Assembly: GCA_022839785.1 (NCBI GenBank)
Contig: JALHJW010000003.1
Span: 1 to 64,000, forward strand
Direction: 5' to 3'
Length of the DNA stretch: 64,000 bases
Source of the DNA: Desulfovibrio sp.
GTDB taxonomy: Bacteria > Desulfobacterota > Desulfovibrionia > Desulfovibrionales > Desulfovibrionaceae
Shown here: positions 8,615 through 17,311 of the stretch, piece by piece
How positions within the stretch are numbered: position 1 is the first letter of the stretch
Layout: every line of letters starts with the position of its first letter
Program-made: the position numbers and the translations under genes
The notes under the pieces: model-generated
What the model was told of the DNA's origin: nothing
Seen by the model: only the letters and a program-made list of their open reading frames with translations
The model's database searches: none

Positions 8615-10243
8615 TCAGGCCACGGGCAGGTACACCGAGAAAGTGGCCCCGTGCCCTTCCTGGCTCTCCACGTCGATGCGCCCGCCCAGCTTCTCGATGA
8701 TGCTCCAACTGATGGCCAGACCGAGTCCCGTGCCCTCGCCAGGCCCCTTGGTCGTGAAGAAGGGATCGAAGATCTTGTCCAGCTTGTCGTGCGGAATGCC
8801 GACCCCGGTGTCCGTGATCCTGAACCAGACCCACTTGCCATCCGTGCCCGTAGAGACCGTCACCGCGCCGTCCTTGCCCACGGCGTCTATGGCGTTCTCG
8901 ATGAGATTCAGGGCCACCTGCTGCACCTGGGAAGGGTCCGTGGCGATGTGCGGCAGGGGGGAGAACTCCTTGTGGATGGCGATGTTGCGGTGCAGGGCCT
9001 CGTTCTCCAGGAACTTGATGGTCTGCTCGACCACATGCGTCAGGTCCACGCTCTCCTGGATGGGGTCCATGCGTTTGGCGAAGCCGAGCATGCGGTGGGT
9101 GATGTTCTTGGCCCGCTCCACGTGCAGATCTATCTTTTCGATGGCCGTCTTTATCTCGTCAAAGTTGGTGATGTTCTCGGGCTTCTCCTCGCCCAGCAGA
9201 TCCCTGACCCAGCCCGCGTTCTCGCGGATCAGGGTCAGCGGGTTGTTTATCTCGTGGGCCACGCCCGCCGCCATCTTGCCCAGGGCGGCCATCTTGCTCG
9301 ACTGCATCAGCGAGGCGTCCACCACGGCCTTCTCGCGTTCCGCGGCGCACAGCTTCTCGATCATGCTGCCGGAGATGAGGTACGCGCCGGTGAAGATGAC
9401 CAGGACGCCGCCGACGACCAGGACCAGCACCAGCGTCTGGGCGCGAACCAGAGGGGAAAGCTCCTCGTCCATGTCCTCGGAGACCACGAGCATCCAGTTC
9501 GTGCGCCGCAGCCACGTCCGCCCCACCAGGCGCGAGACGTCCTTGCCCTTGCCCTGTTCCACGAGCACCCCGGGAAAGGGGACGCGGCCAGCCGTATCGG
9601 CCACGTCCATGACCTTGCCCGCGAAGCGCGACGGGGTCTGGAGCAGGCCGTCGCCGTTGACCAGGTAGGCGTCGCCCTTCTGCCCGGCCTGCACCGCGCG
9701 CACGAGTTGGGTGAATATCTCGGAGTCGATGGTCGCCCGCAGAATCCAGGTCCTTTCCCCTTCGCGCCGGGTCACGGCGATGATGAAGTGCGGAAAGTGC
9801 CGAAAGCCCAGAAAGACGTCGGAGATGAACAGGCCCTTGAGCATCACCCGCTGGAACCAGACCTCCTCGCGGTAGTTCAGTCCCTCCAGGCGGTAGGGCC
9901 CGGCGTAGGAGACGTGGTCCCCGTTCTCGTCGATGATGCCCATGTCGATGAAGGAGCGCGACGCCGCCTGCACGGTCTGGAACATGGCGTTCAGTTTCCT
10001 GGAGTCCCGCAGCTCCTCGAAGGTGTGCATCTCGGCCAGACTCTTGAGCTGGGCCACCCGTTCGTCGAGGAACATGTCGATGGTCGAGCGCTTGTTCTCC
10101 ACGATGCTGGAAAGCTGGACCGCGACCTTGTCGCGGTACGAGGAGCTGAACTCCGAATGGATGAACCAGCCCAGCGCGAAGAGCGGCACAAGGGAGAAGA
10201 AGAGGGTGGTCAGGATGATCTTCCAGCGCAGGCTGCGGAACAT
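8615..10243 (-). CDS. Cache-domain sensor histidine kinase
   Basis: A 542-aa kinase. A transmembrane helix (about 8-28) leads to a double-Cache periplasmic sensor (about 30-265). A second helix follows (about 270-290). HisKA then has His330 in GVAHEINNPLT, and HATPase_c has LNLIENAIDAV, DTGVGIP, FFTTK and GTGLGLAIS. There is no HAMP of normal length between helix and kinase core. It begins 3 bases after the PEP-synthase-like paralog 2, so the two proteins are probably made together. Cache sensors commonly bind small organic acids or amino acids; the ligand here is unknown. Confidence 0.93.
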   Translation of the reverse strand: MFRSLRWKIILTTLFFSLVPLFALGWFIHSEFSSSYRDKVAVQLSSIVENKRSTIDMFLDERVAQLKSLAEMHTFEELRDSRKLNAMFQTVQAASRSFIDMGIIDENGDHVSYAGPYRLEGLNYREEVWFQRVMLKGLFISDVFLGFRHFPHFIIAVTRREGERTWILRATIDSEIFTQLVRAVQAGQKGDAYLVNGDGLLQTPSRFAGKVMDVADTAGRVPFPGVLVEQGKGKDVSRLVGRTWLRRTNWMLVVSEDMDEELSPLVRAQTLVLVLVVGGVLVIFTGAYLISGSMIEKLCAAEREKAVVDASLMQSSKMAALGKMAAGVAHEINNPLTLIRENAGWVRDLLGEEKPENITNFDEIKTAIEKIDLHVERAKNITHRMLGFAKRMDPIQESVDLTHVVEQTIKFLENEALHRNIAIHKEFSPLPHIATDPSQVQQVALNLIENAIDAVGKDGAVTVSTGTDGKWVWFRITDTGVGIPHDKLDKIFDPFFTTKGPGEGTGLGLAISWSIIEKLGGRIDVESQEGHGATFSVYLPVA

Positions 10244-10246
10244 GCG

Positions 10247-12907
10247 TCAATCCTTGTCGTTGGCGGCCGTGTCGGCCCCTCGGGTCCGGCGTTGCGGACG
10301 GGGCAGCTCGCGCGCCGCCACCGCGTCGCAATCCCGGTCCAGTTTCTCTTCCCAGGCGGCCGCGGTGCGCGCCTCGCCCATGACCATGTCGATCTGTCGC
10401 GTATGCACCAAAAGATGACCGAGCACCATGAGGAGACGCAGCAGCTCCTCGCGGGGCCGGTTCTCGATACGCGCGAACAGGGCGTCCCCCCGCACCTCGG
10501 TGATGAACCCCCGCCGCGCCAGGATGCGGCCCACCAGTTCGGCGCGCACCGTCCGGCGTCGCATGTCCGCGGCTCCGCCCTTGAACTGGAAGGCGGCGTA
10601 GTTCTCCTCGGGCCGCCCCCCGGCGTGGCTGTCCACGGTGCAGAAATGGTAGCCGAAACGCGCCTGCAGGGTGCAGGAATCGCGGTCGATGAGGAAATAG
10701 TCCCGCTGCGCGAAAGCCGAATCGAGCCCCGGCTCGATGTCGCGGTTGGCGGCGGACTGGGCCACCAGGGCCAGGAAGCCTTTGGCGTCCGGCGCGGGAG
10801 GCCCCTGCCAGGGGATGGCGGTCATGCCCGCCCAGACCGCGAGCATGGGCGCGCAGGCGATGTCGGCGAGCGGCGCCGACGTCCCCGGAATCTCGCGCAA
10901 AAACCCGCCGCCGAGGTCCACCACCCAGTACTTGGTGGCCCGGCCCACGGCCAGGCGCTTGCCCGTCCCGGCCGCGGCCGCGGCCTGATCGCCGGACTCG
11001 AACATCTCGCGCACGGCCATCTCGTGGCAGTAGCGGGTCATGTCGTGCAGGGTGCGGCAGTTTTCGGGCGCGAACTCCGGGGAATCCGGATCGAGCAGGG
11101 AGAGCGGCACGACCAGCCCGGCCACCGCCTCCAGGACCCGGCGCACCGGGCTGTCCGGGGGCGGGGCCGCGGGATCGCGCCCCGCGCCAAGCAGGGACTC
11201 CACGCTGCCCGCATAGACGGCGCGGCCGTCCGCATCCACCGTGACCGTGCCCGCCCCCGCCAGGACGCGGGGCGCGTCGGCCACCCCGAACAGGGCGGGC
11301 ACCCCGAATTCGCGCGCCACCGAGGCCAGGTGTCCGGCGGCGCTGCCGTGCCCGGCCACCACCGCCGAGGCGCGGGAGAGCAGCGCGGCCAGGCGCGGCG
11401 AGGAGGTCTCGACCACGAGCACGCCGCCCCTGGGAAAGGTCAGAAAGTCCGCCTCCTTGGCAACAACGTGCACAGGCCCGGCCGCTGCGCCGCCGCTGGC
11501 CGTGACCCCGCCCTCGGCCAGCACCGGCACGCCCTCGGGACGGAGGGCAGCCGCGGCCTGGGGGCGCGGCGCCTGACGCGGCAGGGCCCTGGTCTGCAGA
11601 AGGTAGAAGCGGCCCGCGGCATCGCGCGCCCATTCGATGTCCTGGGCCTCGGCGAACATGTCCTCCACACGCAGGCACATGGCGGCCAACTCCAGCACCG
11701 CGGCGTCGTCCAGCGCGGGAAGCCCCGCCTCGGCGTCCGACAACTCGCGGCGCTCCAGGCCTTCGCCCTCGCGGCTGTCCAGGCGCACCTGCTTGTGCGC
11801 GATCTCGCGGCTCCGGATGGACAGGCCGTCCGCCTCGCCGCCCCGCGCCACGGTGAAGACGTCCGGCGTCACCCCGCCGTCCACGATGGCTTTGGGCAAC
11901 CCGGGCGTGGCGGTCACGACCAGCGCGTCGTCGTCCGGGTCCACGGGGCTCTGCGTGTAGACCACGCCGCCCGCCGCGGCCGGGACCATGCACAGGCAGC
12001 CCACGCACATGGCCACGTCCTCGTCGCGCAGGCCCTTGCTCTGGCGGTAGGCCATGGCGGCCACGCCGTACTTGCTGGCCACCACGCTGCGGTAGCTGTC
12101 CAGCAGCCCTTCGCGCCCCACGTTGAGTTCAGAATGGTACTGCCCGGCGAAGGACGCCCCGGCCGCGTCCTCGCCCAGGGCGCTGGAGCGCACCGCGAGT
12201 TGCGGCGGCCCGGAAAGGCGCGCGGCCAGGCCGTCGTAGGCCGAGAGGATGGCCGCGGAGAGGTCCTCGGGCAACGGCGCGGCCAGGATCATGTTCTGCA
12301 GTCCGGAGGACAGAGCCATGAGGGCGTCCAGGCGCTCCACGTCCGCGCTCTGGATGAGCCGGTCGATTTCGGCCTGCAGGTCGCCCGCGGCCAGAAAACG
12401 GCGGTAGCCCGCAGCGGTGATGACGAAGCCCTGGGGCACGGGCAGGCCGTGCGCGCCCAGTTCTCCGAGCATGGCCATCTTGCCGCCGCAATTCGGCGCA
12501 TGGCTGGCCCGGACCTCGGAAAGGGGCAGGACGAGCGGCGTCTCGTCCCAGACGCACTGCGGGCAGAGCAGCGCGTCGATCTCGCGGTTCACGGCCGCGA
12601 AACGCTCCCGCAGCCCCGCATGCCTGCCCGGAGCGAGCCCGCCGAGACGGTGGATCATCTGGAAGACCGCGGCGGAGACGGCCACGGCCCGGGCCCGGAG
12701 CCAGGCCATGCCGAAGGGCTCGTGCCCGGCCAGAGCCTCTTCGAGTTCGGCCATGATGCGCAGGGCTTGGCTGTTGGCGGCGATGAGCAGGCGGAAATCG
12801 CGGCCGCGCGCCCGGACCGCCTCGCGTGCGGCCAGCGTCCCGGCGTCCTCCGCCTGCTCCTCCGGCCCCTGCCACCAGTGGCGCAGGGTCTGCAGCAATC
12901 CGCCCAC
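10247..12907 (-). CDS. PEP-synthase/PPDK-like protein with atypical C-terminal domain (paralog 2)
   Basis: An 886-aa protein with the same architecture as the one at 3814-6441: helical N-terminus, PPDK_N ATP-grasp (NCGGKMAMLGELG), a swivelling domain with His526 in AAGHLAS, and a C-terminal domain with GYHFCTVD, FKGGAAD and HTRQIDMVM. The C-terminal PEP/pyruvate barrel of true PEP synthase is missing. It sits inside the two-component operon, between a response regulator and the Cache kinase. That placement suggests a role in signalling or in control of central metabolism rather than bulk gluconeogenesis. Paralogy with gene 3814 is seen directly; the function is inferred. Confidence 0.8.
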   Translation of the reverse strand: MGGLLQTLRHWWQGPEEQAEDAGTLAAREAVRARGRDFRLLIAANSQALRIMAELEEALAGHEPFGMAWLRARAVAVSAAVFQMIHRLGGLAPGRHAGLRERFAAVNREIDALLCPQCVWDETPLVLPLSEVRASHAPNCGGKMAMLGELGAHGLPVPQGFVITAAGYRRFLAAGDLQAEIDRLIQSADVERLDALMALSSGLQNMILAAPLPEDLSAAILSAYDGLAARLSGPPQLAVRSSALGEDAAGASFAGQYHSELNVGREGLLDSYRSVVASKYGVAAMAYRQSKGLRDEDVAMCVGCLCMVPAAAGGVVYTQSPVDPDDDALVVTATPGLPKAIVDGGVTPDVFTVARGGEADGLSIRSREIAHKQVRLDSREGEGLERRELSDAEAGLPALDDAAVLELAAMCLRVEDMFAEAQDIEWARDAAGRFYLLQTRALPRQAPRPQAAAALRPEGVPVLAEGGVTASGGAAAGPVHVVAKEADFLTFPRGGVLVVETSSPRLAALLSRASAVVAGHGSAAGHLASVAREFGVPALFGVADAPRVLAGAGTVTVDADGRAVYAGSVESLLGAGRDPAAPPPDSPVRRVLEAVAGLVVPLSLLDPDSPEFAPENCRTLHDMTRYCHEMAVREMFESGDQAAAAAGTGKRLAVGRATKYWVVDLGGGFLREIPGTSAPLADIACAPMLAVWAGMTAIPWQGPPAPDAKGFLALVAQSAANRDIEPGLDSAFAQRDYFLIDRDSCTLQARFGYHFCTVDSHAGGRPEENYAAFQFKGGAADMRRRTVRAELVGRILARRGFITEVRGDALFARIENRPREELLRLLMVLGHLLVHTRQIDMVMGEARTAAAWEEKLDRDCDAVAARELPRPQRRTRGADTAANDKD

Positions 12908-12938
12908 ATCCGCCTCCGGACGCCGCCTCCCGGGCGGC

Positions 12939-13313
12939 CTAGCCTCTCCCCGCCCGCGCCGCGTCCAGGATCTTTTGCAGAAGATCCTCCAGCGCCACGG
13001 GCTTGACCAGATAGTCGAAGGCCCCCAGTTCCATGCCCTGCACCGCGGCCTCCACGCTGGCGTGGCCGGTGAGCATGATCACCTGCACGCCCGGATGGCG
13101 TCGCTTGATCTCGGCAAGCACCGTGAGGCCGTCCATGCCCGGCATGCGCACGTCCAGCACCACCACGTCGGGCGGCCTGGACGCGACCTCGGCCAGGGCT
13201 TCCTCGGCGTTGCGCGCCAGCCGGGCCGGAATGCCCCGCCGCGCCAGGCGCTTGCCGTACAGTTCCAGGGCTTCCACTTCGTCATCGACCAGAAGAACGT
13301 CAACCGCCTCCAC
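12939..13313 (-). CDS. Single-domain response regulator (CheY-like)
   Basis: A receiver of about 124 residues with the acidic pair in LLVDDE, phospho-acceptor in VLDVRMPGMDG, Thr in LTGHAS and Lys in YLVKP. I chose the GTG at 13313 because a GGGAGGG ribosome site precedes it and the protein then has family length. The upstream ATG at 13424 overlaps the previous stop by 4 bases and would add a Pro/Arg-rich, unconserved-looking 37 residues. It lies just before the PEP-synthase-like paralog 2 gene. Confidence 0.88.
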   Translation of the reverse strand: MEAVDVLLVDDEVEALELYGKRLARRGIPARLARNAEEALAEVASRPPDVVVLDVRMPGMDGLTVLAEIKRRHPGVQVIMLTGHASVEAAVQGMELGAFDYLVKPVALEDLLQKILDAARAGRG

Positions 13314-13420
13314 GTGGCCCTCCCGCGCGGCGTCGCCGTGCGGCCGGGGCGGAGGCGCGCTCCGCTTCCCGGCCGACGGCGGCATGAGAAATCGTCTGTC
13401 CGGACCCTGCGCTTCGCGCG

Positions 13421-14242
13421 TCACACCTTATCGTCTTCGCGCCACATCCGGGCGACGAGACAATCGTGCTTGACCGGGATGGATTTGTCCAGACGTCCGC
13501 GAGCCATCTCCGCGCCGACCTGATAGGCCGAGAACTCGGCCAGCCAGTGCCCGTCCGCGTCGAGCACCGCGAGGCGGTCGCCCTCGTTCACGCCGTGTTC
13601 CCGTCCCAGCCCGAAGGTCATCTCCCACAACTGCCCCTCGGGCACGAGTCGATAGATGGGGCCGAGTCCCCGGGCCTGCATCTCCCGCGTCTCGCGTCCG
13701 CCGATGAGATACACGGCGGCGAGCAGAAGCCCGACACCCACCATGGTCCCGCCTGTGATCCACCAGGGCTCGACCCCGGTATAGCGCAGGAAGAACGAGG
13801 CGTAGCTGTCGCGCAGCGCCCGCCTGCTCTCGAAGACGCGCACGCGGCCCTGGCCCGCCTTGTCGTCCGTGGCCCCGGCCTTGGGGAGCACGGCAAAGAG
13901 GTACTCCCCCTCCATGGCCTCGGGGGAGACGTCGAGCCGTCCGCGCCAGATGCGGCCGCGCACCTCGGCCAACTCCATGTGCAGATACCTGCTCTCGGCC
14001 CGGAACATCAGGTAGCGGGAGGCGTGCGCCGCCTTGCCTGCGGGGTTGTCGTCCGCGCCCTCGTCCTTGGGGATGGCGGCGGCGTCCTTGTCGTTGAGGG
14101 TCCCGACGATGTTCGCCCAGTCGCCCCGCACGATGCGGCTCGCGCCTCCGGAATCGAAGATGAGGTAGATCGCCGCATCAAGGATGCTGCACAACAGGAG
14201 CAGGAAGAGTCCCTTGGAAATCAGCGACAGGGTGCGCTTCAT
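13421..14242 (-). CDS. Conserved membrane protein with two transmembrane helices
   Basis: A 273-aa protein. An N-terminal helix (about residues 8-28) is followed by a periplasmic region of about 130 residues. A second helix (sequence WWITGGTMVGVGLL and on) leads to a cytoplasmic tail of about 90 residues. I do not recognise a named family. The topology resembles a sensor without a kinase domain, so it may feed the adjacent regulators. It lies 14 bases after the 83-aa membrane protein gene in the sigma-54 operon. Confidence 0.75.
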   Translation of the reverse strand: MKRTLSLISKGLFLLLLCSILDAAIYLIFDSGGASRIVRGDWANIVGTLNDKDAAAIPKDEGADDNPAGKAAHASRYLMFRAESRYLHMELAEVRGRIWRGRLDVSPEAMEGEYLFAVLPKAGATDDKAGQGRVRVFESRRALRDSYASFFLRYTGVEPWWITGGTMVGVGLLLAAVYLIGGRETREMQARGLGPIYRLVPEGQLWEMTFGLGREHGVNEGDRLAVLDADGHWLAEFSAYQVGAEMARGRLDKSIPVKHDCLVARMWREDDKV

Positions 14243-14256
14243 CGCACGCCCTCCGC

Positions 14257-14508
14257 TCAGGCCCGCGCCTCGGCCCCGGCGGCGTCCGCCTGCAGGGCCG
14301 TCTCCTCGGAAGCGATGCGCTTGTTGAGATGCCGCAGCCGCCAGATGAAGAGCGTCACCGTGGGCAGGAACATGGGCACGTACAGGGTCAGGAAGCTGTG
14401 TGAGAAGTCCTCGGCCGTGCTGGCGCGCCAGATGGACCAGCACAGTTCGGTCAGCAGGACGACGTCCATGACGATCATGGTCAGAATCTTTTGCATGCGT
14501 AGAGTCAT
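14257..14508 (-). CDS. Small two-helix membrane protein
   Basis: An 83-aa protein with two hydrophobic segments (about residues 9-28 and 38-58) and an Ala/Glu-rich tail. No family is recognised. It lies directly before the 273-aa membrane protein and after an intercistronic hairpin, and is probably a partner of that protein. Confidence 0.72.
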   Translation of the reverse strand: MTLRMQKILTMIVMDVVLLTELCWSIWRASTAEDFSHSFLTLYVPMFLPTVTLFIWRLRHLNKRIASEETALQADAAGAEARA

Positions 14509-14540
14509 CGCGTCCCTCCAAAGGCTCGTGCGGTCAAATC

Positions 14541-14568
14541 GGGGGGCCGCCGGGGCAGGCGGCCCCCC
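14541..14568 (-). terminator. Strong intercistronic hairpin
   Basis: A perfect 11-bp GC stem (14541-14551 with 14558-14568, 6-base loop) lies between the periplasmic protein gene and the 83-aa gene. On minus it is followed by GATTT, not a real U tract. It may partly terminate, or stabilise the upstream mRNA and so set unequal expression of the front half of the operon (usp, permease). Confidence 0.45.
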
Positions 14569-14587
14569 TTCCCGGGGTGGTCAGGGC

Positions 14588-14929
14588 CTACTTCTTACGC
14601 AGGTCCTGCTTGGACACGTTCATGACCTTGAGGGCCTGCTTGGCGCTGCCCTCGGGCTTGTAGGAGATGCGCAGCACGTCGCCGGGCGCGGGCGGGATGC
14701 CGATTTTGGCGTCCTTGGCGTCGAACACGGACATCACGCCGGTGGGCTTGCCGTAAGGATTCTCCTTCGAGAAGTTCAGGTCGTACTCCTCGATGGTGAT
14801 GGTGGCCGCGTCCTTGTTGTACTCGGTGCACCTGCCCTGGGCGACCTCGGAGGCCAGGGCCGCGCCCGCCGCCACCAGCGACAGAAGGGCGGCGAAGGCG
14901 AGGCTGGTCAGAATCTTGCTGATTCGCAT
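14588..14929 (-). CDS. Small periplasmic protein
   Basis: A 113-aa protein with a clear Sec signal peptide (hydrophobic core about residues 7-24, ending near ALASE). The mature part of about 85 residues is probably beta-rich. ATG 14929 is preceded by GAGGAG; an upstream in-frame ATG lacks a good site. No family is recognised with certainty. It sits 30 bases after the TauE/SafE permease gene, so a link to the transported compound is reasonable. Confidence 0.75.
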   Translation of the reverse strand: MRISKILTSLAFAALLSLVAAGAALASEVAQGRCTEYNKDAATITIEEYDLNFSKENPYGKPTGVMSVFDAKDAKIGIPPAPGDVLRISYKPEGSAKQALKVMNVSKQDLRKK

Positions 14930-14959
14930 CGTCGTTTCTCCTCTCGTTCTCATGACGGC

Positions 14960-15991
14960 TTAGGCGCCGGCTTCACGGGCCTTCTTGACGCGCAGCTCTT
15001 CGGCGGCGCCCACGAAGGTGATCTTGCAAATCCACAGGCTGATGATGCCTATGGTGCCCAGGATCAGCACGGCGGCCGCGGCGTCCATCTTGAATTCCTT
15101 GAGGATGATGGAGATCATGCAGCAGAGCACCGCGATGCCGAAGGCCACGCGGATGCCGTAGCCGCGGGCGTACTTGGTGGCCACGGTGCCGATCTGCGCG
15201 CCGATGGCCGCGCCGGTGAGCATCACGAACACGGCCACCATCTCGATGCGGCCCTTCATGGAGTAGGTGAAGGCGCCGTACAGGCCGGAGATCATGACCT
15301 CGAAGAGGTCGGTGCCCACGGCGATGTGGGTCGGGCAGCCGATGAGATAGACCAGGGCGGGCATGCGGACGAGACCGCCGCCGATGCCCAGGAAGCCGGC
15401 CAGCACGCCGGTGACGAAGCTGACGCCGATGGGCAGCCAGGCGGAGCAGGTGAAGCCCGCGGCGGTAAAGTGCACCATGGGCGGGATGTTCAGCTTCTGC
15501 AGGGTCTTGTACCAGGTGATGCCTTCCGCGCCGTGCTCGCCCACGTCGCCCTTCTTCTTCTTGGACACGGCCTTGGCGTAGTCGGCGAAGACCAGCCAGG
15601 TGATGAGGGCCAGCAGGACAACGTACACCCAACGCACGATGGTGCCGATGTTGCCTGCCCGTTCAAGCGTCATGATGATCTGCGCGCCGACCTCGATGCC
15701 GGCCATGGTGCCCACGATCATGATCAGGCCGAGCTTGTAGTCCACGTTGCCGAACTTGGAGTGGCGCATGGTCGAGACCATGGACTTGCCCGCGATGTGG
15801 GCGATGTCCGTGCCGATGGCGAAGGCCATGGGGAAGCCGAGAATGTTCAGGCCGGGGGTCACCATCCAGGCGCCGCCCATGCCGAAGAAGCCGCCGATGC
15901 AGCCGACCGAGAAGCCGATGAGCACGAGGCCGGGCCAGAAAATCTTCATGCCCGCGATGGGCATCCACAGATACAGCCAGGAAGCATCCAT
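14960..15991 (-). CDS. TauE/SafE-family membrane permease
   Basis: A 343-aa integral membrane protein of the sulfite/sulfoacetate exporter TauE/SafE family. The glycine-rich repeat segments GGFFGMGGAW (near residue 33) and GIGGGLVRMPALVYL (second half) mark the two family repeats. A hydrophilic loop with a KKKK-type cluster lies in the middle. In sulfate reducers such permeases are thought to move sulfur oxyanions or sulfonates; the direction is unknown. It follows a 98-aa small membrane protein in the operon and precedes a periplasmic protein. Confidence 0.85.
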   Translation of the reverse strand: MDASWLYLWMPIAGMKIFWPGLVLIGFSVGCIGGFFGMGGAWMVTPGLNILGFPMAFAIGTDIAHIAGKSMVSTMRHSKFGNVDYKLGLIMIVGTMAGIEVGAQIIMTLERAGNIGTIVRWVYVVLLALITWLVFADYAKAVSKKKKGDVGEHGAEGITWYKTLQKLNIPPMVHFTAAGFTCSAWLPIGVSFVTGVLAGFLGIGGGLVRMPALVYLIGCPTHIAVGTDLFEVMISGLYGAFTYSMKGRIEMVAVFVMLTGAAIGAQIGTVATKYARGYGIRVAFGIAVLCCMISIILKEFKMDAAAAVLILGTIGIISLWICKITFVGAAEELRVKKAREAGA

Positions 15992-16018
15992 TGTGTGTCC
16001 TCCTTACGTCCGGTCGGC

Positions 16019-16315
16019 CTAGTGTTCGATGATCTTGCGGGACTTCAGGTCGATGCCCGTGCGGGACATGAGGAAGTCCATCAGGAAGCCCAGGAAGCAC
16101 CCGTACACCGCGGTCATGACCGTCGCCCAGACGGCGAAGAGCGTGGTGTTGGTGTTGTACAGGTCCGCGAAGTACCGCATCGGCCCGGGCTCAAGGACCC
16201 TGGTGTCGGCCACCACGATCAGGTCCTTGGCCGGACCGCCCGCGGCCAGGGCCAGGGCGGGCAGCAGGAGCACGACCACGGTGCTCAAAGAGAGAATCTT
16301 GGACAGCCTCTTCAT
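16019..16315 (-). CDS. Small exported or membrane protein
   Basis: A 98-aa protein. The N-terminal hydrophobic segment (about residues 8-24, ending ALALAAGG) looks like a signal peptide. A second hydrophobic helix (about 58-82) would anchor the C-terminus. No family is recognised. It sits 27 bases before the TauE/SafE permease gene and is a candidate accessory subunit. Confidence 0.72.
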   Translation of the reverse strand: MKRLSKILSLSTVVVLLLPALALAAGGPAKDLIVVADTRVLEPGPMRYFADLYNTNTTLFAVWATVMTAVYGCFLGFLMDFLMSRTGIDLKSRKIIEH

Positions 16316-16337
16316 GACACTCCTCCTTACATGTGCT

Positions 16338-16748
16338 CTACTTGACCACCAGGACCGAGGCCCCGGCGTGCGCCACTACCTGCTGGGCCACGCTGCCCAC
16401 CAGGAATCGTTCCAGATTGGATTTGCCCTTGTGGCCGACCACGATCAGGTCCGCGCCCCATTCCGCGGCCAGGGCCACGATGCTGCCGGCCGGGGAGACG
16501 CTCTGCTCCACGCGGGAGAGCGCCGTGAGTCCGGCCGCGGCCACTTTGGATTTGGCCGTCTCGACCACGCGAATGGCGGCGTCCTTCAGCTTGTCGTTCA
16601 TGCCGGCGGGCATCTCGTCCATTTCATCCAGAATCGGAGCGACGGACAGGATGCACACCTCACCACCCCCGGCTTTCGCAATGGCGACGCCCTGCTCCAG
16701 GACCTTCGCGGCGAAGGGGGAAGAATCCACGGCGATGATGATCTTCAT
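16338..16748 (-). CDS. Universal stress protein, UspA family
   Basis: A 136-aa protein starting with the typical MKIIIAVDSS. The ATP-binding signature G-x2-G-x9-G-S appears near the end (GHKGKSNLERFLVGS), so this is probably the ATP-binding subclass. It is the first gene of the minus-strand operon, with a leader of about 80 bases behind a strong sigma-54 promoter. Placing a Usp at the head of a permease/two-component operon suggests a stress or energy-status input. Confidence 0.92.
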   Translation of the reverse strand: MKIIIAVDSSPFAAKVLEQGVAIAKAGGGEVCILSVAPILDEMDEMPAGMNDKLKDAAIRVVETAKSKVAAAGLTALSRVEQSVSPAGSIVALAAEWGADLIVVGHKGKSNLERFLVGSVAQQVVAHAGASVLVVK

Positions 16749-16838
16749 CTCTCCAACCTCCTGACCCTCCCGGGCCGTTCACGCTGTCCCGCAGTCGGCT
16801 CCCGCCCCTGCGGGATCGCGCAAGACACCCCTGGCATC

Positions 16839-16854
16839 TGCAACCCCCGTGCCT
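16839..16854 (-). promoter_or_regulatory. Sigma-54 promoter of the usp-TauE-two-component operon
   Basis: Read on minus, AGGCACGGGGGTTGCA matches the -24/-12 consensus TGGCAC-N5-TTGCA. GG (16853-16852) and GC (16841-16840) are separated by exactly 10 bases. Transcription would start near 16828, about 80 bases before the usp ATG. The adjacent divergent gene encodes a sigma-54 activator, which supports the call. Confidence 0.75.
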
Positions 16855-16954
16855 GCGTGAAAAGTTGCACATGCCGGTCGGGCAGCGCGCCAAGAACCGC
16901 AGAGAATGCCTCCATGTAGAAAATATCTCCCATTATCCCTATATCTTATTGCAC

Positions 16955-16988
16955 TTGCGCATTGCGAGCATACCGCAATAACCCGCAA
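16955..16988. promoter_or_regulatory. Nested TTGCG/CGCAA dyad, probable activator binding site
   Basis: Two TTGCG half-sites (16955-16959, 16962-16966) face two CGCAA half-sites (16974-16978, 16984-16988). The cluster is centred about 140 bases upstream of the expected sigma-54 start, a normal enhancer distance. The likely ligand is the product of 17373-19979; this is inference. Confidence 0.5.
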
Positions 16989-17252
16989 CATCGCGCAGAA
17001 ACGTACTGCCTGCGGAGTTGCGCTCCGGATTCGTGCTGGGAAAAAAAAGCGCCGAGCCGAAAAAAGAGGGGCGGCGCGCCCGGCTTGTCGGTGAGGGACG
17101 TTCCCGACCGGCCGGACGCGCCGCTGTAAGGAGGGACTTTCAGGAACCCGGCGGGCTGAACGGGCGGAGTTGGTGGGTCGCCCTTAGGCTGGCTCCAGCC
17201 TGCCGGTTCCGGCGGCGGCAGGGGGGAGGGCCCCTTGCCTTGCGCTTTTTAT

Positions 17253-17268
17253 TGCAACTCACGTGCCG
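17253..17268 (-). promoter_or_regulatory. Second sigma-54 promoter motif
   Basis: Read on minus, CGGCACGTGAGTTGCA has GG (17267-17266) and GC (17255-17254) separated by 10 bases, close to TGGCAC-N5-TTGCA. It points left, away from the activator gene, with no protein gene for about 500 bases. It may drive a long leader or a short RNA ending near the T tracts around 17040-17066 (read on minus). Confidence 0.5.
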
Positions 17269-17281
17269 ACAATCTCGCAGA

Positions 17282-17311
17282 TTGACTTTTTGCGCGTTTT
17301 CCACGTATGCG
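17282..17311 (+). promoter_or_regulatory. Possible sigma-70 promoter of the activator gene
   Basis: TTGACT (17282-17287) and TATGCG (17306-17311) are spaced by 18 bases. They would give a leader of about 55 bases before the ATG at 17373. The -10 match is weak. Confidence 0.3.
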
